15,983 nt of DNA, from positions 1 to 15,983 of the forward strand of contig JABMDE010000012.1 of the NCBI GenBank assembly GCA_015904055.1, read 5' to 3'. Positions 7,063-14,002 of this stretch are shown here, in pieces. The notes below the pieces were generated by a model. It was not told where the DNA came from and did not search any database. It was given only the letters and a program-made list of their open reading frames with translations. The position numbers were made by a program, and so were the translations under genes. Source of the DNA: Nitrospira sp. (lineage in GTDB: Bacteria; Nitrospirota; Nitrospiria; Nitrospirales; Nitrospiraceae). Positions within the stretch are counted from its first letter, which is position 1. Each line of letters begins with the position of its first letter.

Positions 7063-7344
7063 GCCGTCAGTTTTGGACTGACGCTGGGAGTTTGTGGATG
7101 GAACGGCGAAGAAACCGCCGCGGCGTTTCTCTACCAGACGGCAGTGGGATTCGTTTCGGCCGCGATGCGGCTGACTCCTCTCGGCCAGCGTGAGGGGCAG
7201 CGCGTGCTGGGAGAGTGGCTTCCGTTGATCGATCGTATCAGCCGCGAAGTCGGGACCGAGACATCCATGAGTTCATGGTCTCCCATTCAGGACATTTACG
7301 CAATGCGCCACGGCCGGCTGGAGTGGAGACTCTTTAGAAGCTAA
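7063..7344 (+). pseudogene. ureF: ureF, 5'-truncated remnant (copy A)
   Basis: The frame ending at 7344 reads AVSFGLTLGVCGWNGEETAA, then FLYQTAVGFVSAAMRLTPL and GQREGQRVLGEWLPLIDRI, and ends DIYAMRHGRLEWRLFRS. These are the C-terminal helices of UreF, including the conserved SAA.RL.PLGQ.EGQ stretch and the terminal MRH...RLFRS tail. About 93 of the usual 220-230 residues remain. The frame is closed by TGA at 7048 and no start or N-terminal half precedes it, so it is a remnant. Full UreF bridges UreG to the UreD-urease complex and its C-terminus contacts the partners; a free fragment is unlikely to work. It lies 49 bases upstream of ureG copy A, as expected for a former ureF-ureG-ureD operon. 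Confidence 0.82.
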
Positions 7345-7356
7345 GAGCAGGTCTTA

Positions 7357-7384
7357 GCTATCGGCTGTCAGCTAACAGCTCTTT
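7357..7384 (+). repeat. Junction repeat 1 (GCTATCGGC family)
   Basis: GCTATCGGC, TGTCAGCTAACAGCTCTT. One of five copies of a short imperfect repeat that occur at the gene boundaries of the triplicated array; this one lies between ureF' and ureG of copy A. Confidence 0.6.
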
Positions 7385-7393
7385 AGGATTTAC

Positions 7394-8068
7394 ATGCACG
7401 ACCACAACAATCAACACCGTCACGGCGATATGCATCCGACGCAAGCGAAAATGAAGGGCATTCCCATCATCGGTGTCGGGGGGCCGGTGGGGTCTGGCAA
7501 AACTGCGCTGGTCGAAGCCCTGTGCCGAACATTGCGTGACCGCTACAGCCTGGCGGCGGTGACGAACGATATTTTCACAAAAATCGATGCGGAGATCCTG
7601 ACGAAACGCGCCGCCTTGCCGATCGACCGGATCGTGGGAGTGGAGACCGGCGGCTGTCCCCATACGGCGATTCGGGAGGATGCCTCGCATAATCAGGAAG
7701 CGATCGACGATCTGCTCAAGCGGCATCCGGACATCGAGATGATTTTCCTTGAGAGCGGTGGGGACAACTTAGCCGCGACGTTCAGCCCTGAATTAGTGGA
7801 CTACGTGATTTATGTCATCGATGTGGCCGGTGGAGATAAGATTCCGCGCAAAGGCGGACCGGGCATCACCCGATCCGATCTGCTGGTCATCAATAAGATG
7901 GATCTAGCTCCCTTTGTACGAGCCGACTTGGCTGTGATGGAGCGGGACACTCTCCGCATGCGAGGCGAGTTGCCCTTCGTCTTCACCAACCTCTTGTCCG
8001 GGGCAGGGCTCGATACGGTTTCGGCTTGGGTTGCACAACGCATTCCACAGCGGGTCCCGCGCGTGTGA
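7394..8068 (+). CDS. ureG: Urease accessory GTPase UreG (copy A)
   Basis: Complete, 224 aa. The N-terminus is His-rich (H2, H4, H8, H10, H14), a common nickel-holding tail. The SIMIBI-class GTPase core has the P-loop GGPVGSGKT (29-37), the metal-binding CPH motif (C88, H90), ESGGDN (120-125) and the guanine-specific NKMD (167-170). UreG binds Ni and GTP, and GTP hydrolysis drives nickel delivery into urease through the UreD-UreF complex. The start has AGGA at about six bases. The last codon and stop overlap the ureD start (GTGTGA), implying translational coupling. Compared with copy B it differs at about six residues, and most base changes are silent. Confidence 0.97.
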   Translation: MHDHNNQHRHGDMHPTQAKMKGIPIIGVGGPVGSGKTALVEALCRTLRDRYSLAAVTNDIFTKIDAEILTKRAALPIDRIVGVETGGCPHTAIREDASHNQEAIDDLLKRHPDIEMIFLESGGDNLAATFSPELVDYVIYVIDVAGGDKIPRKGGPGITRSDLLVINKMDLAPFVRADLAVMERDTLRMRGELPFVFTNLLSGAGLDTVSAWVAQRIPQRVPRV

Positions 8069-8961
8069 TCGCCTCACCGGTGCGCGTGTCATCAAAAAGA
8101 AAAAACTCACAGGATATTCTGACCGAGTCAGTCGGCCGCGCTGGAGCGTTGCAGTTGGAGTATGCCCAGCGCAACGGCCGGACGATCATCGCGCGTTCTC
8201 ACTGCACGACTCCCTGGCATCTGCTTCCGCCGATCTACTTGGATGAGACGGGTGCGGCCTATACCTTGCTGGTCAATCCTTCTGGCGGTCTGGTGGGTGG
8301 CGATCGGCTATCCATCGATATGAGACTGGGGGCGGAGGCCCATGTCCTCATTTCCGCGCCGTCAGCGAACCGCGTCTATCGCTCGCAGGGCGAAGTGTCG
8401 ATTCAGGATATCAAGATTACGCTCGGCGCTGGTGCGGTCTTGGAGTGGCTGCCTGAACATACCATCCCCTTTGCCGGCTCGCGATTCCGCCAAACGATTC
8501 ATGCGACCTTGGGACCGGGTGCGACCATTCTCTTATGGGATGCCGTTGCGTCGGGACGAATCGCCAGAGACGAGCGGTGGGCCTTTGCGAGTTTGGAGAA
8601 TGAGATACGCATTACGACAGCGGCGGGGCAATTGCTGGTGGAGCGGTACGTACTCGATCCGGCAACGGATTTGGGATCGATCGGACTCGCGGCCGAGTGG
8701 GACTATGTCGCGTCGCTCTATGTCATCAACGATACCGTCACGCCTGAGGTGTGGAGTCGGTTGGAAGCGCGAATCGGTCTACTGCTAGACGAGCGAGCCG
8801 GGTCTCTATTGGGAGGAGTGTCCCAGCCGGCTGCGCCGGGAGTTGCGGTCAAACTTCTGGCCAGGACTGCGCCGGATCTCACCGGAGCGCTGGATGCCTT
8901 GTGGGCTGCCGTCCGCGCAGAACTCTGGAACCTGCCACCGGTGGCATGGAGGAAGTACTGA
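8065..8961 (+). CDS. ureD: Urease accessory protein UreD/UreH (copy A)
   Basis: I start at GTG 8065, which overlaps the ureG stop by four bases and corresponds to the start of the other two copies; an upstream in-frame ATG at 8026 lies inside ureG. The product is 298 aa. Family marks are [19 protein letters not shown] (about 64-82), [45 protein letters not shown] and the C-terminal [21 protein letters not shown]. UreD is the beta-rich scaffold that binds apo-urease and UreF and passes nickel to the active site. It is cytoplasmic. The gene is convergent with the desaturase gene 156 bases away. All three UreD copies keep these motifs. Confidence 0.95.
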   Translation: MIASPVRVSSKRKNSQDILTESVGRAGALQLEYAQRNGRTIIARSHCTTPWHLLPPIYLDETGAAYTLLVNPSGGLVGGDRLSIDMRLGAEAHVLISAPSANRVYRSQGEVSIQDIKITLGAGAVLEWLPEHTIPFAGSRFRQTIHATLGPGATILLWDAVASGRIARDERWAFASLENEIRITTAAGQLLVERYVLDPATDLGSIGLAAEWDYVASLYVINDTVTPEVWSRLEARIGLLLDERAGSLLGGVSQPAAPGVAVKLLARTAPDLTGALDALWAAVRAELWNLPPVAWRKY

Positions 8962-8983
8962 CACTGACTCGGTCTGCGTCGTT

Positions 8984-9064
8984 CGTATCTCGTGAAGCGT
9001 GAAGCGCAGAACAGAAAAAGAGTGGGCCGCATTTTTGTTTGCGAGATACGCTTCACGAGATACG
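8984..9064. repeat. 16-bp perfect inverted repeat between ureD-A and desaturase A
   Basis: CGTATCTCGTGAAGCG (8984-8999) is inverted exactly at 9049-9064, with 49 bases between. A related half-copy follows (GCGAGTTACGCTTCACAAG, about 9082-9100). It separates two convergent genes, so it could stop transcription from both sides, but there is no T-run. It looks like a dispersed extragenic palindrome. The equivalent place in copy B has different sequence. Confidence 0.65.
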
Positions 9065-9117
9065 AGATGCGAATCCGGCTTGCGAGTTACGCTTCACAAG
9101 CGACGCGTGACAGACTG

Positions 9118-10137
9118 TTAGGAAGGGATGTGCGCTCCGGATGATCCAGGGTTTGCCGCAGAGGCAGTGCGGAGCGAGGAAGCGAGGCCAAGCAGCGAGA
9201 GCGTGTAGATCAGCCATTTCGATGGATCGAAATTGTACCAGCGTGGACCGTTCCGGTAATCGGTCTGGTGCGTGTGATGGTAGTTGTGGTACCCCTCGCC
9301 GAATGTGACGAGCGAGATCAGCCAGCTGTCCCGGCTGGAATCTGCCTGGCTGTGCGGTTGGCGTCCCCATAAGTGGCAAATCGAGTTGATGCAAAACGTC
9401 GAGTTGAGGACGGCGAACATCCGGCAGACTCCCGCGAGCATGAAACAACTGACCCCGGCCATCCATCCGCCATACAGCCATCCGACGACGAATGGAAATG
9501 CGAGGCCGGAGAGGACGATCGGCACGTAGTACTGGTGCTGCCACACCACGATCGGATCTTGCCGAAGGCGTGCCGCGTATTTGGGGTCGGCATGGCTTTG
9601 GTCAGACCACAGCCATCCGCAGTGGCTATGCCAAAATCCCAGTTTAGCATTGTACGGATCGGCATCCTGGTCGCAGGCGGCGTGGTGGCGGATATGGTCA
9701 GCCCCCCATTTCAGGGCGGAGTTTTGAAGCGCCCAGCCACCGGCAATCAAGAAACAGACCTTGACCCAATTCTGACAGGTGAAGCTTCGGTGTGAAATCA
9801 ACCGGTGGTATCCGACGGTAATGCCTAATCCGGTCACGACATACAACAGGCCGAACATGGTCCAGTCCAGCCAGGTGTAGCCGTAGAAGAATCCGAAGAG
9901 AGGCACGCCGATCATGGCGCTGCAGGTGACCAGACCAAAGAGCAGCATGGTCACATAAATGGGATAGGTGCGCCGGAGCCCTGTTACACGGCCGGCCACT
10001 TCATTCTGAGACAAGAGGGTACCCGATGAAGGGGAATCCTCGGATGGGTGGATCATGCGGACGACGATGCTCTTTATTTTCTGGTTCTTCAGGGAGGCCG
10101 GTACGTGCCGACAGTGCGCACTGTAACAATTAGCCAT
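9118..10137 (-). CDS. Membrane acyl-CoA/fatty-acid desaturase, delta-9 type (copy A)
   Basis: 339 aa from ATG 10137. All three di-iron His boxes are intact: HRLISH (111-116), HIRHH (148-152) and HNYHH (284-288). It also has the extra NSICHLWG motif (251-258) typical of stearoyl-CoA desaturases. Four to five hydrophobic segments lie near 58-85, 92-110, 125-142, 203-222 and 226-240. The enzyme inserts a double bond into saturated acyl chains using O2 and an electron donor, in the inner membrane. The first 27 residues are polar and unlike the family. ATG 10056 (MIHPSEDSP) is a possible true start, which would put the palindrome at 10111-10124 in the promoter region; neither start has a good ribosome binding site. 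The last 13 residues differ from copy B. It is convergent with ureD. Confidence 0.93.
   Translation of the reverse strand: MANCYSAHCRHVPASLKNQKIKSIVVRMIHPSEDSPSSGTLLSQNEVAGRVTGLRRTYPIYVTMLLFGLVTCSAMIGVPLFGFFYGYTWLDWTMFGLLYVVTGLGITVGYHRLISHRSFTCQNWVKVCFLIAGGWALQNSALKWGADHIRHHAACDQDADPYNAKLGFWHSHCGWLWSDQSHADPKYAARLRQDPIVVWQHQYYVPIVLSGLAFPFVVGWLYGGWMAGVSCFMLAGVCRMFAVLNSTFCINSICHLWGRQPHSQADSSRDSWLISLVTFGEGYHNYHHTHQTDYRNGPRWYNFDPSKWLIYTLSLLGLASSLRTASAANPGSSGAHIPS
10111..10124. promoter_or_regulatory. 14-bp perfect palindrome upstream of or inside the start of desaturase A
   Basis: ACAGTGCGCACTGT is a perfect inverted repeat. If translation begins at 10056 it lies about 55 bases upstream, a plausible operator for a lipid-responsive regulator. 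If it begins at 10137 it is coding. The same palindrome is kept in copy B. Confidence 0.4.
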
Positions 10138-10199
10138 TCATTTTCAGAGCAGATGGCGCAGTAAGTGTTGAGTAACGAGTGCTGAGTGCTGAGACGGAC

Positions 10200-10232
10200 G
10201 CTATCGGCCATCAGCTATCAGTTCTTGTCCTC
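10200..10232 (+). repeat. Junction repeat 2 (GCTATCGGC family)
   Basis: GCTATCGGCC, ATCAGCTATCAGTTC, TTGTCCTC: longer version of the array repeat, located in linker 1. It matches 13379-13411 and 12283-12315 best. Confidence 0.6.
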
Positions 10233-10310
10233 AGGGCGATAGGCTCTTCAAGCAATGTCGCGATGAACGAAACCGAATATGAATAATGCGGGGAGGGGGT
10301 CTTGTATAGG

Positions 10311-10340
10311 TTGACAGGGGACGGTAAGATTTCATATACA
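10311..10340 (+). promoter_or_regulatory. Sigma-70-like promoter in linker 1, facing copy B
   Basis: Perfect -35 TTGACA (10311-10316), 18-base spacer, -10 TATACA (10335-10340). It points into the ureF remnant, ureG and ureD of copy B. It is preserved in linker 2. Inference from consensus only. Confidence 0.55.
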
Positions 10341-10446
10341 TACTTGGCGAAAGCCAGCCTCGCCGGCACGTCGTCGATCATGTATGCGACAGCAGTTGCC
10401 GTTCCCATATTATTCTCTCATGGGCCGGTGAACGAATACAGGGATA

Positions 10447-10573
10447 GCTTCCGTTGATCGATCGTATCAGTCGCGAAGTCGGGACCGAGATATCCATGAG
10501 TTCATGGTCTCCCATTCAGGACATTTACGCCATGCGCCACGGCCGGCTGGAGTGGCGGCTCTTTAGAAGCTAA
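10447..10573 (+). pseudogene. ureF: ureF, 3' remnant (copy B)
   Basis: Homology to copy A starts at GCTTCCGTTG (7218 in copy A). The frame reads LPLIDRISREVGTEISMSSW and then SPIQDIYAMRHGRLEWRLFRS, the last 41 or so residues of UreF, ending at TAA 10571-10573. The breakpoint lies about 155 bases further into ureF than in copy A, so the two remnants have different 5' ends. No start codon with a ribosome binding site precedes it. Non-functional as a UreF; it now acts as leader sequence for ureG copy B. Confidence 0.82.
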
Positions 10574-10585
10574 GAGCAGGTCTTA

Positions 10586-10613
10586 GCTATCGGCTGTCAG
10601 GTAACAGCTCTTT
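10586..10613 (+). repeat. Junction repeat 3 (GCTATCGGC family)
   Basis: GCTATCGGC, TGTCAGGTAACAGCTCTT: copy B counterpart of repeat 1 with one base changed, between ureF' and ureG. Confidence 0.6.
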
Positions 10614-10622
10614 AGGATTTAC

Positions 10623-11297
10623 ATGCACGACCACAACAATCAACACCGTCACGGCGATATGCATCCGACGCAAGCGAGAACGAAGGGCATTCCCATTATT
10701 GGCGTTGGGGGACCTGTGGGGTCTGGCAAAACTGCGCTGGTCGAAGCCCTGTGCCGGACGCTGCGTGGTCGCTATAGCTTGGCGGCGGTGACGAACGATA
10801 TTTTCACAAAAATCGATGCGGAGATCCTGACCAAACGCGCCGCTTTGCCGATCGACCGGATCGTGGGAGTGGAGACCGGAGGCTGTCCCCATACGGCGAT
10901 TCGGGAGGATGCCTCGCATAATCAGGAAGCGATTGACGATCTGCTCAAGCGGCATCCGGACATCGAGATGATTTTCCTGGAGAGCGGTGGGGACAACTTG
11001 GCCGCGACGTTCAGTCCTGAATTGGTGGATTACGTGATTTATGTCATCGATGTGGCCGGTGGCGATAAGATTCCGCGCAAAGGCGGACCGGGCATCACCC
11101 GATCTGACCTGCTTGTCATCAATAAGATGGATCTGGCTCCCTATGTTCGAGCCGATTTGGTTGTGATGGAGCGGGACACTCTCCGCATGCGGGGCGAGTT
11201 GCCCTTCGTCTTTACCAACCTCTTGTCCGGGGCAGGGCTCGATACGGTTTCGGCTTGGGTTGAACAACGTATTCCACAGAGGGTTCCGCGCGTGTGA
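10623..11297 (+). CDS. ureG: Urease accessory GTPase UreG (copy B)
   Basis: Complete, 224 aa, about 97% identical in protein to copy A. The His-rich N-terminus, P-loop [18 protein letters not shown] and NKMD are all present. Differences from copy A include KM to RT at residues 19-20, D49G, F174Y, A180V and A213E; most nucleotide differences are silent (for example GGGCCGGTG versus GGACCTGTG in the P-loop). The AGGA ribosome binding site and the stop overlap with ureD are retained. The pattern indicates selection to keep function after duplication. Upstream lie the ureF remnant and the linker promoter, so this copy may be transcribed independently of copy A. Confidence 0.97.
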   Translation: MHDHNNQHRHGDMHPTQARTKGIPIIGVGGPVGSGKTALVEALCRTLRGRYSLAAVTNDIFTKIDAEILTKRAALPIDRIVGVETGGCPHTAIREDASHNQEAIDDLLKRHPDIEMIFLESGGDNLAATFSPELVDYVIYVIDVAGGDKIPRKGGPGITRSDLLVINKMDLAPYVRADLVVMERDTLRMRGELPFVFTNLLSGAGLDTVSAWVEQRIPQRVPRV

Positions 11298-12190
11298 TCG
11301 CCTCATCGGTGCGCGTGTCACCAACAAGAAAAAACTCACCGGATATTCTGACCGAGTCGATCGGCCGCGCTGGAGCGTTGCGGTTGGAGTATGCCCGGCG
11401 CAACAGCCGGACGATCATTGCGCGTTCCCACTGCACGACTCCCTGGCATCTGCTTCCGCCGATCTACCTGGACGATACGGGTGCGGCCTATACCTTACTG
11501 GTCAATCCTTCTGGCGGTCTGGTGGGTGGCGATCGGCTATCCATCGATATGAGACTGGGGGCGGAGGCCCATGTCCTCATCTCCGCGCCGTCAGCGAATC
11601 GTGTCTATCGCTCGCAGGGCGAGGTGTCGATTCAGGATATCAAGATCACGCTCGGCGCTGGTGCGGTCTTGGAGTGGCTGCCTGAACATACTATCCCCTT
11701 TGCCGGCTCGCGATTCCGCCAAACAATTCATGCGACATTGGAACCGGGCGCAACTATTCTTTTATGGGATGCCGTCGCGTCGGGGCGAATTGCCAGAGAC
11801 GAGCGATGGGCCTTTGCGAGTTTGGAAAATGAGATACGCATTACGACAGCAGCGGGGCTGTCGTTGCTGGAGCGATATGTACTCGATCCGGCGACGGATT
11901 TGGGATCGGTCGGGCTTGCGGCCGAATGGGACTATGTCGCATCGCTCTATGTCATCAACGATATCGTCACACCTGAGGTGTGGAGTCGTTTGGAAGCGCG
12001 GATCAGCCTTCTGCTGGACGAGCGAACCGGGTCTATATTGGGGGGAGTGTCTCAGCCGGCTGCGCCGGGAGTTGCGGTCAAACTTTTGGCTAGGACTGCG
12101 CCGGATCTCACCGGAGCACTGGATGCCTTGTGGGCTGCCGTCCGCGCAGAACTCTGGAACCTGCCGCCTGTGGCATGGAGGAAGTACTGA
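11294..12190 (+). CDS. ureD: Urease accessory protein UreD/UreH (copy B)
   Basis: 298 aa from GTG 11294, overlapping the ureG stop by four bases. The characteristic [51 protein letters not shown] and C-terminal PPVAWRKY are present, and there is no frameshift or internal stop. It differs from copy A at a limited number of residues, mostly conservative and concentrated in the N-terminal 40 residues and after residue 195. It is convergent with desaturase B; the 93-base gap between them is unrelated to the gap in copy A and contains junction repeat 4. Confidence 0.95.
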   Translation: MIASSVRVSPTRKNSPDILTESIGRAGALRLEYARRNSRTIIARSHCTTPWHLLPPIYLDDTGAAYTLLVNPSGGLVGGDRLSIDMRLGAEAHVLISAPSANRVYRSQGEVSIQDIKITLGAGAVLEWLPEHTIPFAGSRFRQTIHATLEPGATILLWDAVASGRIARDERWAFASLENEIRITTAAGLSLLERYVLDPATDLGSVGLAAEWDYVASLYVINDIVTPEVWSRLEARISLLLDERTGSILGGVSQPAAPGVAVKLLARTAPDLTGALDALWAAVRAELWNLPPVAWRKY

Positions 12191-12282
12191 CAGGGTTGGA
12201 TCAAAAGAGCTGATGGCGTATGGCTCATGGCGCGAGACTAGCGAGTGGATCCGGGCGAACCAATCCGCTGATCCGGTTACGC

Positions 12283-12315
12283 GCTATCGGCTATTGGCGA
12301 TCAGCTCTTGTCCTC
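12283..12315 (+). repeat. Junction repeat 4 (GCTATCGGC family)
   Basis: GCTATCGGCT, ATTGGCGATCAGCTC, TTGTCCTC. It lies at the 3' end of desaturase B and supplies that gene's stop codon and last residues. Confidence 0.6.
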
Positions 12316-13321
12316 GTTCCCCACCGGAGGCAGTACGGAGTGAGGAAGCCAGGCCAAGCAGCGAGAGGGTGTAGATCAGCCATTTCGACGGATCGAAATT
12401 ATACCAGCGTGGACCGTTTCGATAATCGGTTTGGTGCGTGTGGTGGTAATTGTGGTACCCCTCGCCGAATGTGACGAGCGAGACCAGCCAGCTGTCCCGG
12501 CTGGAATCCGCCTGGCTGTGCGGCTGGCGTCCCCATAAGTGGCAAATCGAGTTGATGCAAAACGTCGAGTTGAGGACGGCGAACATCCGGCCGACTCCCG
12601 CGAGCATGAAACAACTCACCCCGGCCATCCATCCTCCATACAGCCATCCGACGACGAATGGAAACGCGAGGCCGGAGAGGACGATTGGCACGTAGTACTG
12701 GTGCTGCCACACCACGATCGGATCTTGCCGAAGGCGTGCCGCGTATTTGGGGTCGGCATGGCTTTGATCCGACCACAGCCAGCCGCAGTGGCTATGCCAA
12801 AATCCAAGCTGGGCATTGTACGGATCAGCATCCTGGTCGCAAGCGGCATGGTGGCGGATATGGTCGGCCCCCCATTTGAGGGCGGAATTTTGAAGCGCCC
12901 AGCCACCGGCAATCAAGAAACAGACCTTGACCCAATTCTGACAAGTGAAGCTTCGGTGTGAAATCAATCGGTGGTACCCGACGGTAATGCCCAACCCGGT
13001 CACGACATACAACAGGCCGAACATGGTCCAGTCCAGCCAGGTGTAGCTGTATAAGAATCCGAAGAGAGGCACGCCGACCATGGCGCTGCAGGTGACCAGA
13101 CCGAAGAGCAGCATGGTCACATAAATGGGATAGGTGCGCCGGAGCCCAGTCGCGGGGTCGGCCACTTCACTCTGAGGCAAGAGGGTACCCGATGCAGGGG
13201 AATCCTCGGATGGGTGGATCATGCGGACGACGATGCTCTTTATTTTCTGGTTCTTCAGGGAGGCCGGTACGTGCCGACAGTGCGCACTGTAACAGTAACA
13301 GGTTGAGACGTAATTAGCCAT
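12284..13321 (-). CDS. Membrane acyl-CoA/fatty-acid desaturase, delta-9 type (copy B)
   Basis: 345 aa from ATG 13321, closely similar to copy A. The three His boxes (HRLISH, HIRHH, HNYHH) and NSICHLWG are unchanged. Two differences stand out. An 18-base insertion near 13291-13311 adds six residues near the N-terminus (MANYVSTCYCYSAHC...). The last 13 residues (GGERGQELIANSR) are unrelated to those of copy A and are encoded partly by junction repeat 4. ATG 13222 (MIHPSEDSP) is the alternative start; with it the insertion would fall in the leader. Core differences are conservative (for example FFYGYTW versus FLYSYTW), as expected for a working enzyme. It is convergent with ureD copy B. Confidence 0.93.
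   Translation of the reverse strand: MANYVSTCYCYSAHCRHVPASLKNQKIKSIVVRMIHPSEDSPASGTLLPQSEVADPATGLRRTYPIYVTMLLFGLVTCSAMVGVPLFGFLYSYTWLDWTMFGLLYVVTGLGITVGYHRLISHRSFTCQNWVKVCFLIAGGWALQNSALKWGADHIRHHAACDQDADPYNAQLGFWHSHCGWLWSDQSHADPKYAARLRQDPIVVWQHQYYVPIVLSGLAFPFVVGWLYGGWMAGVSCFMLAGVGRMFAVLNSTFCINSICHLWGRQPHSQADSSRDSWLVSLVTFGEGYHNYHHTHQTDYRNGPRWYNFDPSKWLIYTLSLLGLASSLRTASGGERGQELIANSR
13277..13290. promoter_or_regulatory. 14-bp perfect palindrome near the start of desaturase B
   Basis: ACAGTGCGCACTGT, identical to 10111-10124, lies about 55 bases upstream of the alternative start 13222. It is conserved although an 18-base insertion lies directly beside it. Confidence 0.4.
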
Positions 13322-13378
13322 TCATTTTCAGGGTAGATGGCGCAGCGTACGTGCTGAGTAACGAGTGCTGAGACGGCT

Positions 13379-13411
13379 GCTATCGGCCATTATCGATCAG
13401 TTCTTGTCCTC
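13379..13411 (+). repeat. Junction repeat 5 (GCTATCGGC family)
   Basis: GCTATCGGCC, ATTATCGATCAGTTC, TTGTCCTC in linker 2, homologous to repeat 2. Confidence 0.6.
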
Positions 13412-13481
13412 AGGGCGGCACACTCATTCAAGCGATGTCGAGATGAACATGAATAATGCGGGGGAGGGGGGCTTGTATCGG

Positions 13482-13511
13482 TTGACAGGGGACGGTAAGA
13501 TTTCATATACA
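13482..13511 (+). promoter_or_regulatory. Sigma-70-like promoter in linker 2, facing copy C
   Basis: TTGACA (13482-13487), 18-base spacer, TATACA (13506-13511), as in linker 1. It would start transcription about 35-40 bases before the ATGs at 13552 and 13556 and drive the truncated ureG and ureD copy C. Confidence 0.55.
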
Positions 13512-13555
13512 TACTCGGTCGAAAGCCAGCCTCGCCGGCACGTCGTCGATCATGT

Positions 13556-14002
13556 ATGCGACAGCAGTTGCCGTTCCCGACTGGAGGCTGTCCCCATACG
13601 GCGATTCGGGAGGATGCGTCGCATAATCTGGAAGCGATCGACGACCTGCTTAAGCGGCATCCGGACATCGAATTGATTTTCTTGGAGAGCGGCGGGGACA
13701 ACTTGGCCGCGACCTTCAGTCCCGAATTGGTGGACTTCGTCATTTATGTCATCGATGTGGCCGGTGGAGATAAGATTCCACGTAAAGGCGGGCCGGGCAT
13801 CACCCGATCCGATCTGCTGATCATCAATAAGATGGATCTGGCTCCTTATGTTCGAGCCGATTTGGCTGTGATGGAGCGGGACACTCTCCGCATGCGGGGC
13901 GAGTTGCCCTTCGTCTTCACCAACCTCTTGTCCGGGGCAGGGCTCGATACGGTGTCGGCCTGGGTCGAGCAACGTATCCCACAGCGGGTTCCGCGCGTGT
14001 GA
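13556..14002 (+). pseudogene. ureG: ureG lacking its P-loop, fused to linker ATG (copy C)
   Basis: Homology to ureG begins at 13579, at codon 85 of the intact copies. The linker happens to supply an in-frame ATG and eight new codons (MRQQLPFP) before [12 protein letters not shown], giving an open frame of 148 codons without internal stops. The His tail and the P-loop GGPVGSGKT are lost, so GTP binding and hydrolysis should be abolished. The nickel-binding CPH motif, ESGGDN and NKMD remain, and the stop still overlaps the ureD start. There is no good ribosome binding site before 13556. I call it a probable pseudogene kept open by its coupling to ureD. The alternative is a small nickel-binding UreG-like protein. 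Changes such as Y138F and V165I are conservative. Confidence 0.75.

Larger units (their letters stand above)
10138..10446. repeat. Linker between copies A and B (shared with 13322-13578)
   Basis: No convincing gene. The stretch up to 10406 is about 90% like 13322-13578. It contains GAGTGCTGAGTGCTGAG (10177-10193), junction repeat 2, a G-rich run, a promoter, and a short TGGCGAAAGCCA hairpin with a GAAA loop (10344-10355). Two overlapping ATGs (10380 and 10384) follow the promoter. Bases 10407-10446 have no counterpart at the second junction. A minus-strand frame of 65 codons exists but is shifted in the second linker copy, so I do not call it. Confidence 0.7.
13322..13578. repeat. Linker between copies B and C (shared with 10138-10406)
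   Basis: Homologous to the first linker, with small indels, and ending at the same GTTCCC, after which it joins ureG directly instead of ureF. It contains junction repeat 5 (13379-13411), the G-rich run and the promoter. No independent gene is seen before the ATG used by the truncated ureG. Confidence 0.7.

Noticed and set aside
10335..10380. Possible riboswitch in the linker leader (GAAA-loop hairpin)
   Set aside because: The hairpin is only four base pairs, is damaged in linker 2, and I see no known aptamer core.
10211..10408. Minus-strand 65-codon frame in linker 1
   Set aside because: The second linker has an inserted base and other indels that break the frame, so it is not conserved as protein; no ribosome binding site.
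10380..10456. Short plus-strand peptide MYATAVAVP... after the linker promoter
   Set aside because: It is followed by different sequence at the two junctions and has no Shine-Dalgarno site; kept only as a hint of a captured gene start.
10587..11339. Long minus-strand open frame of 250 codons opposite ureG copy B (similar ones opposite copies A and C)
   Set aside because: It is the antisense of a highly conserved gene with strong codon bias; it recurs only because ureG is duplicated and has no recognisable protein features.
7357..13411. CRISPR array
   Set aside because: The five repeats are irregularly spaced by hundreds to thousands of bases and flank genes; there are no uniform spacers and no cas genes.
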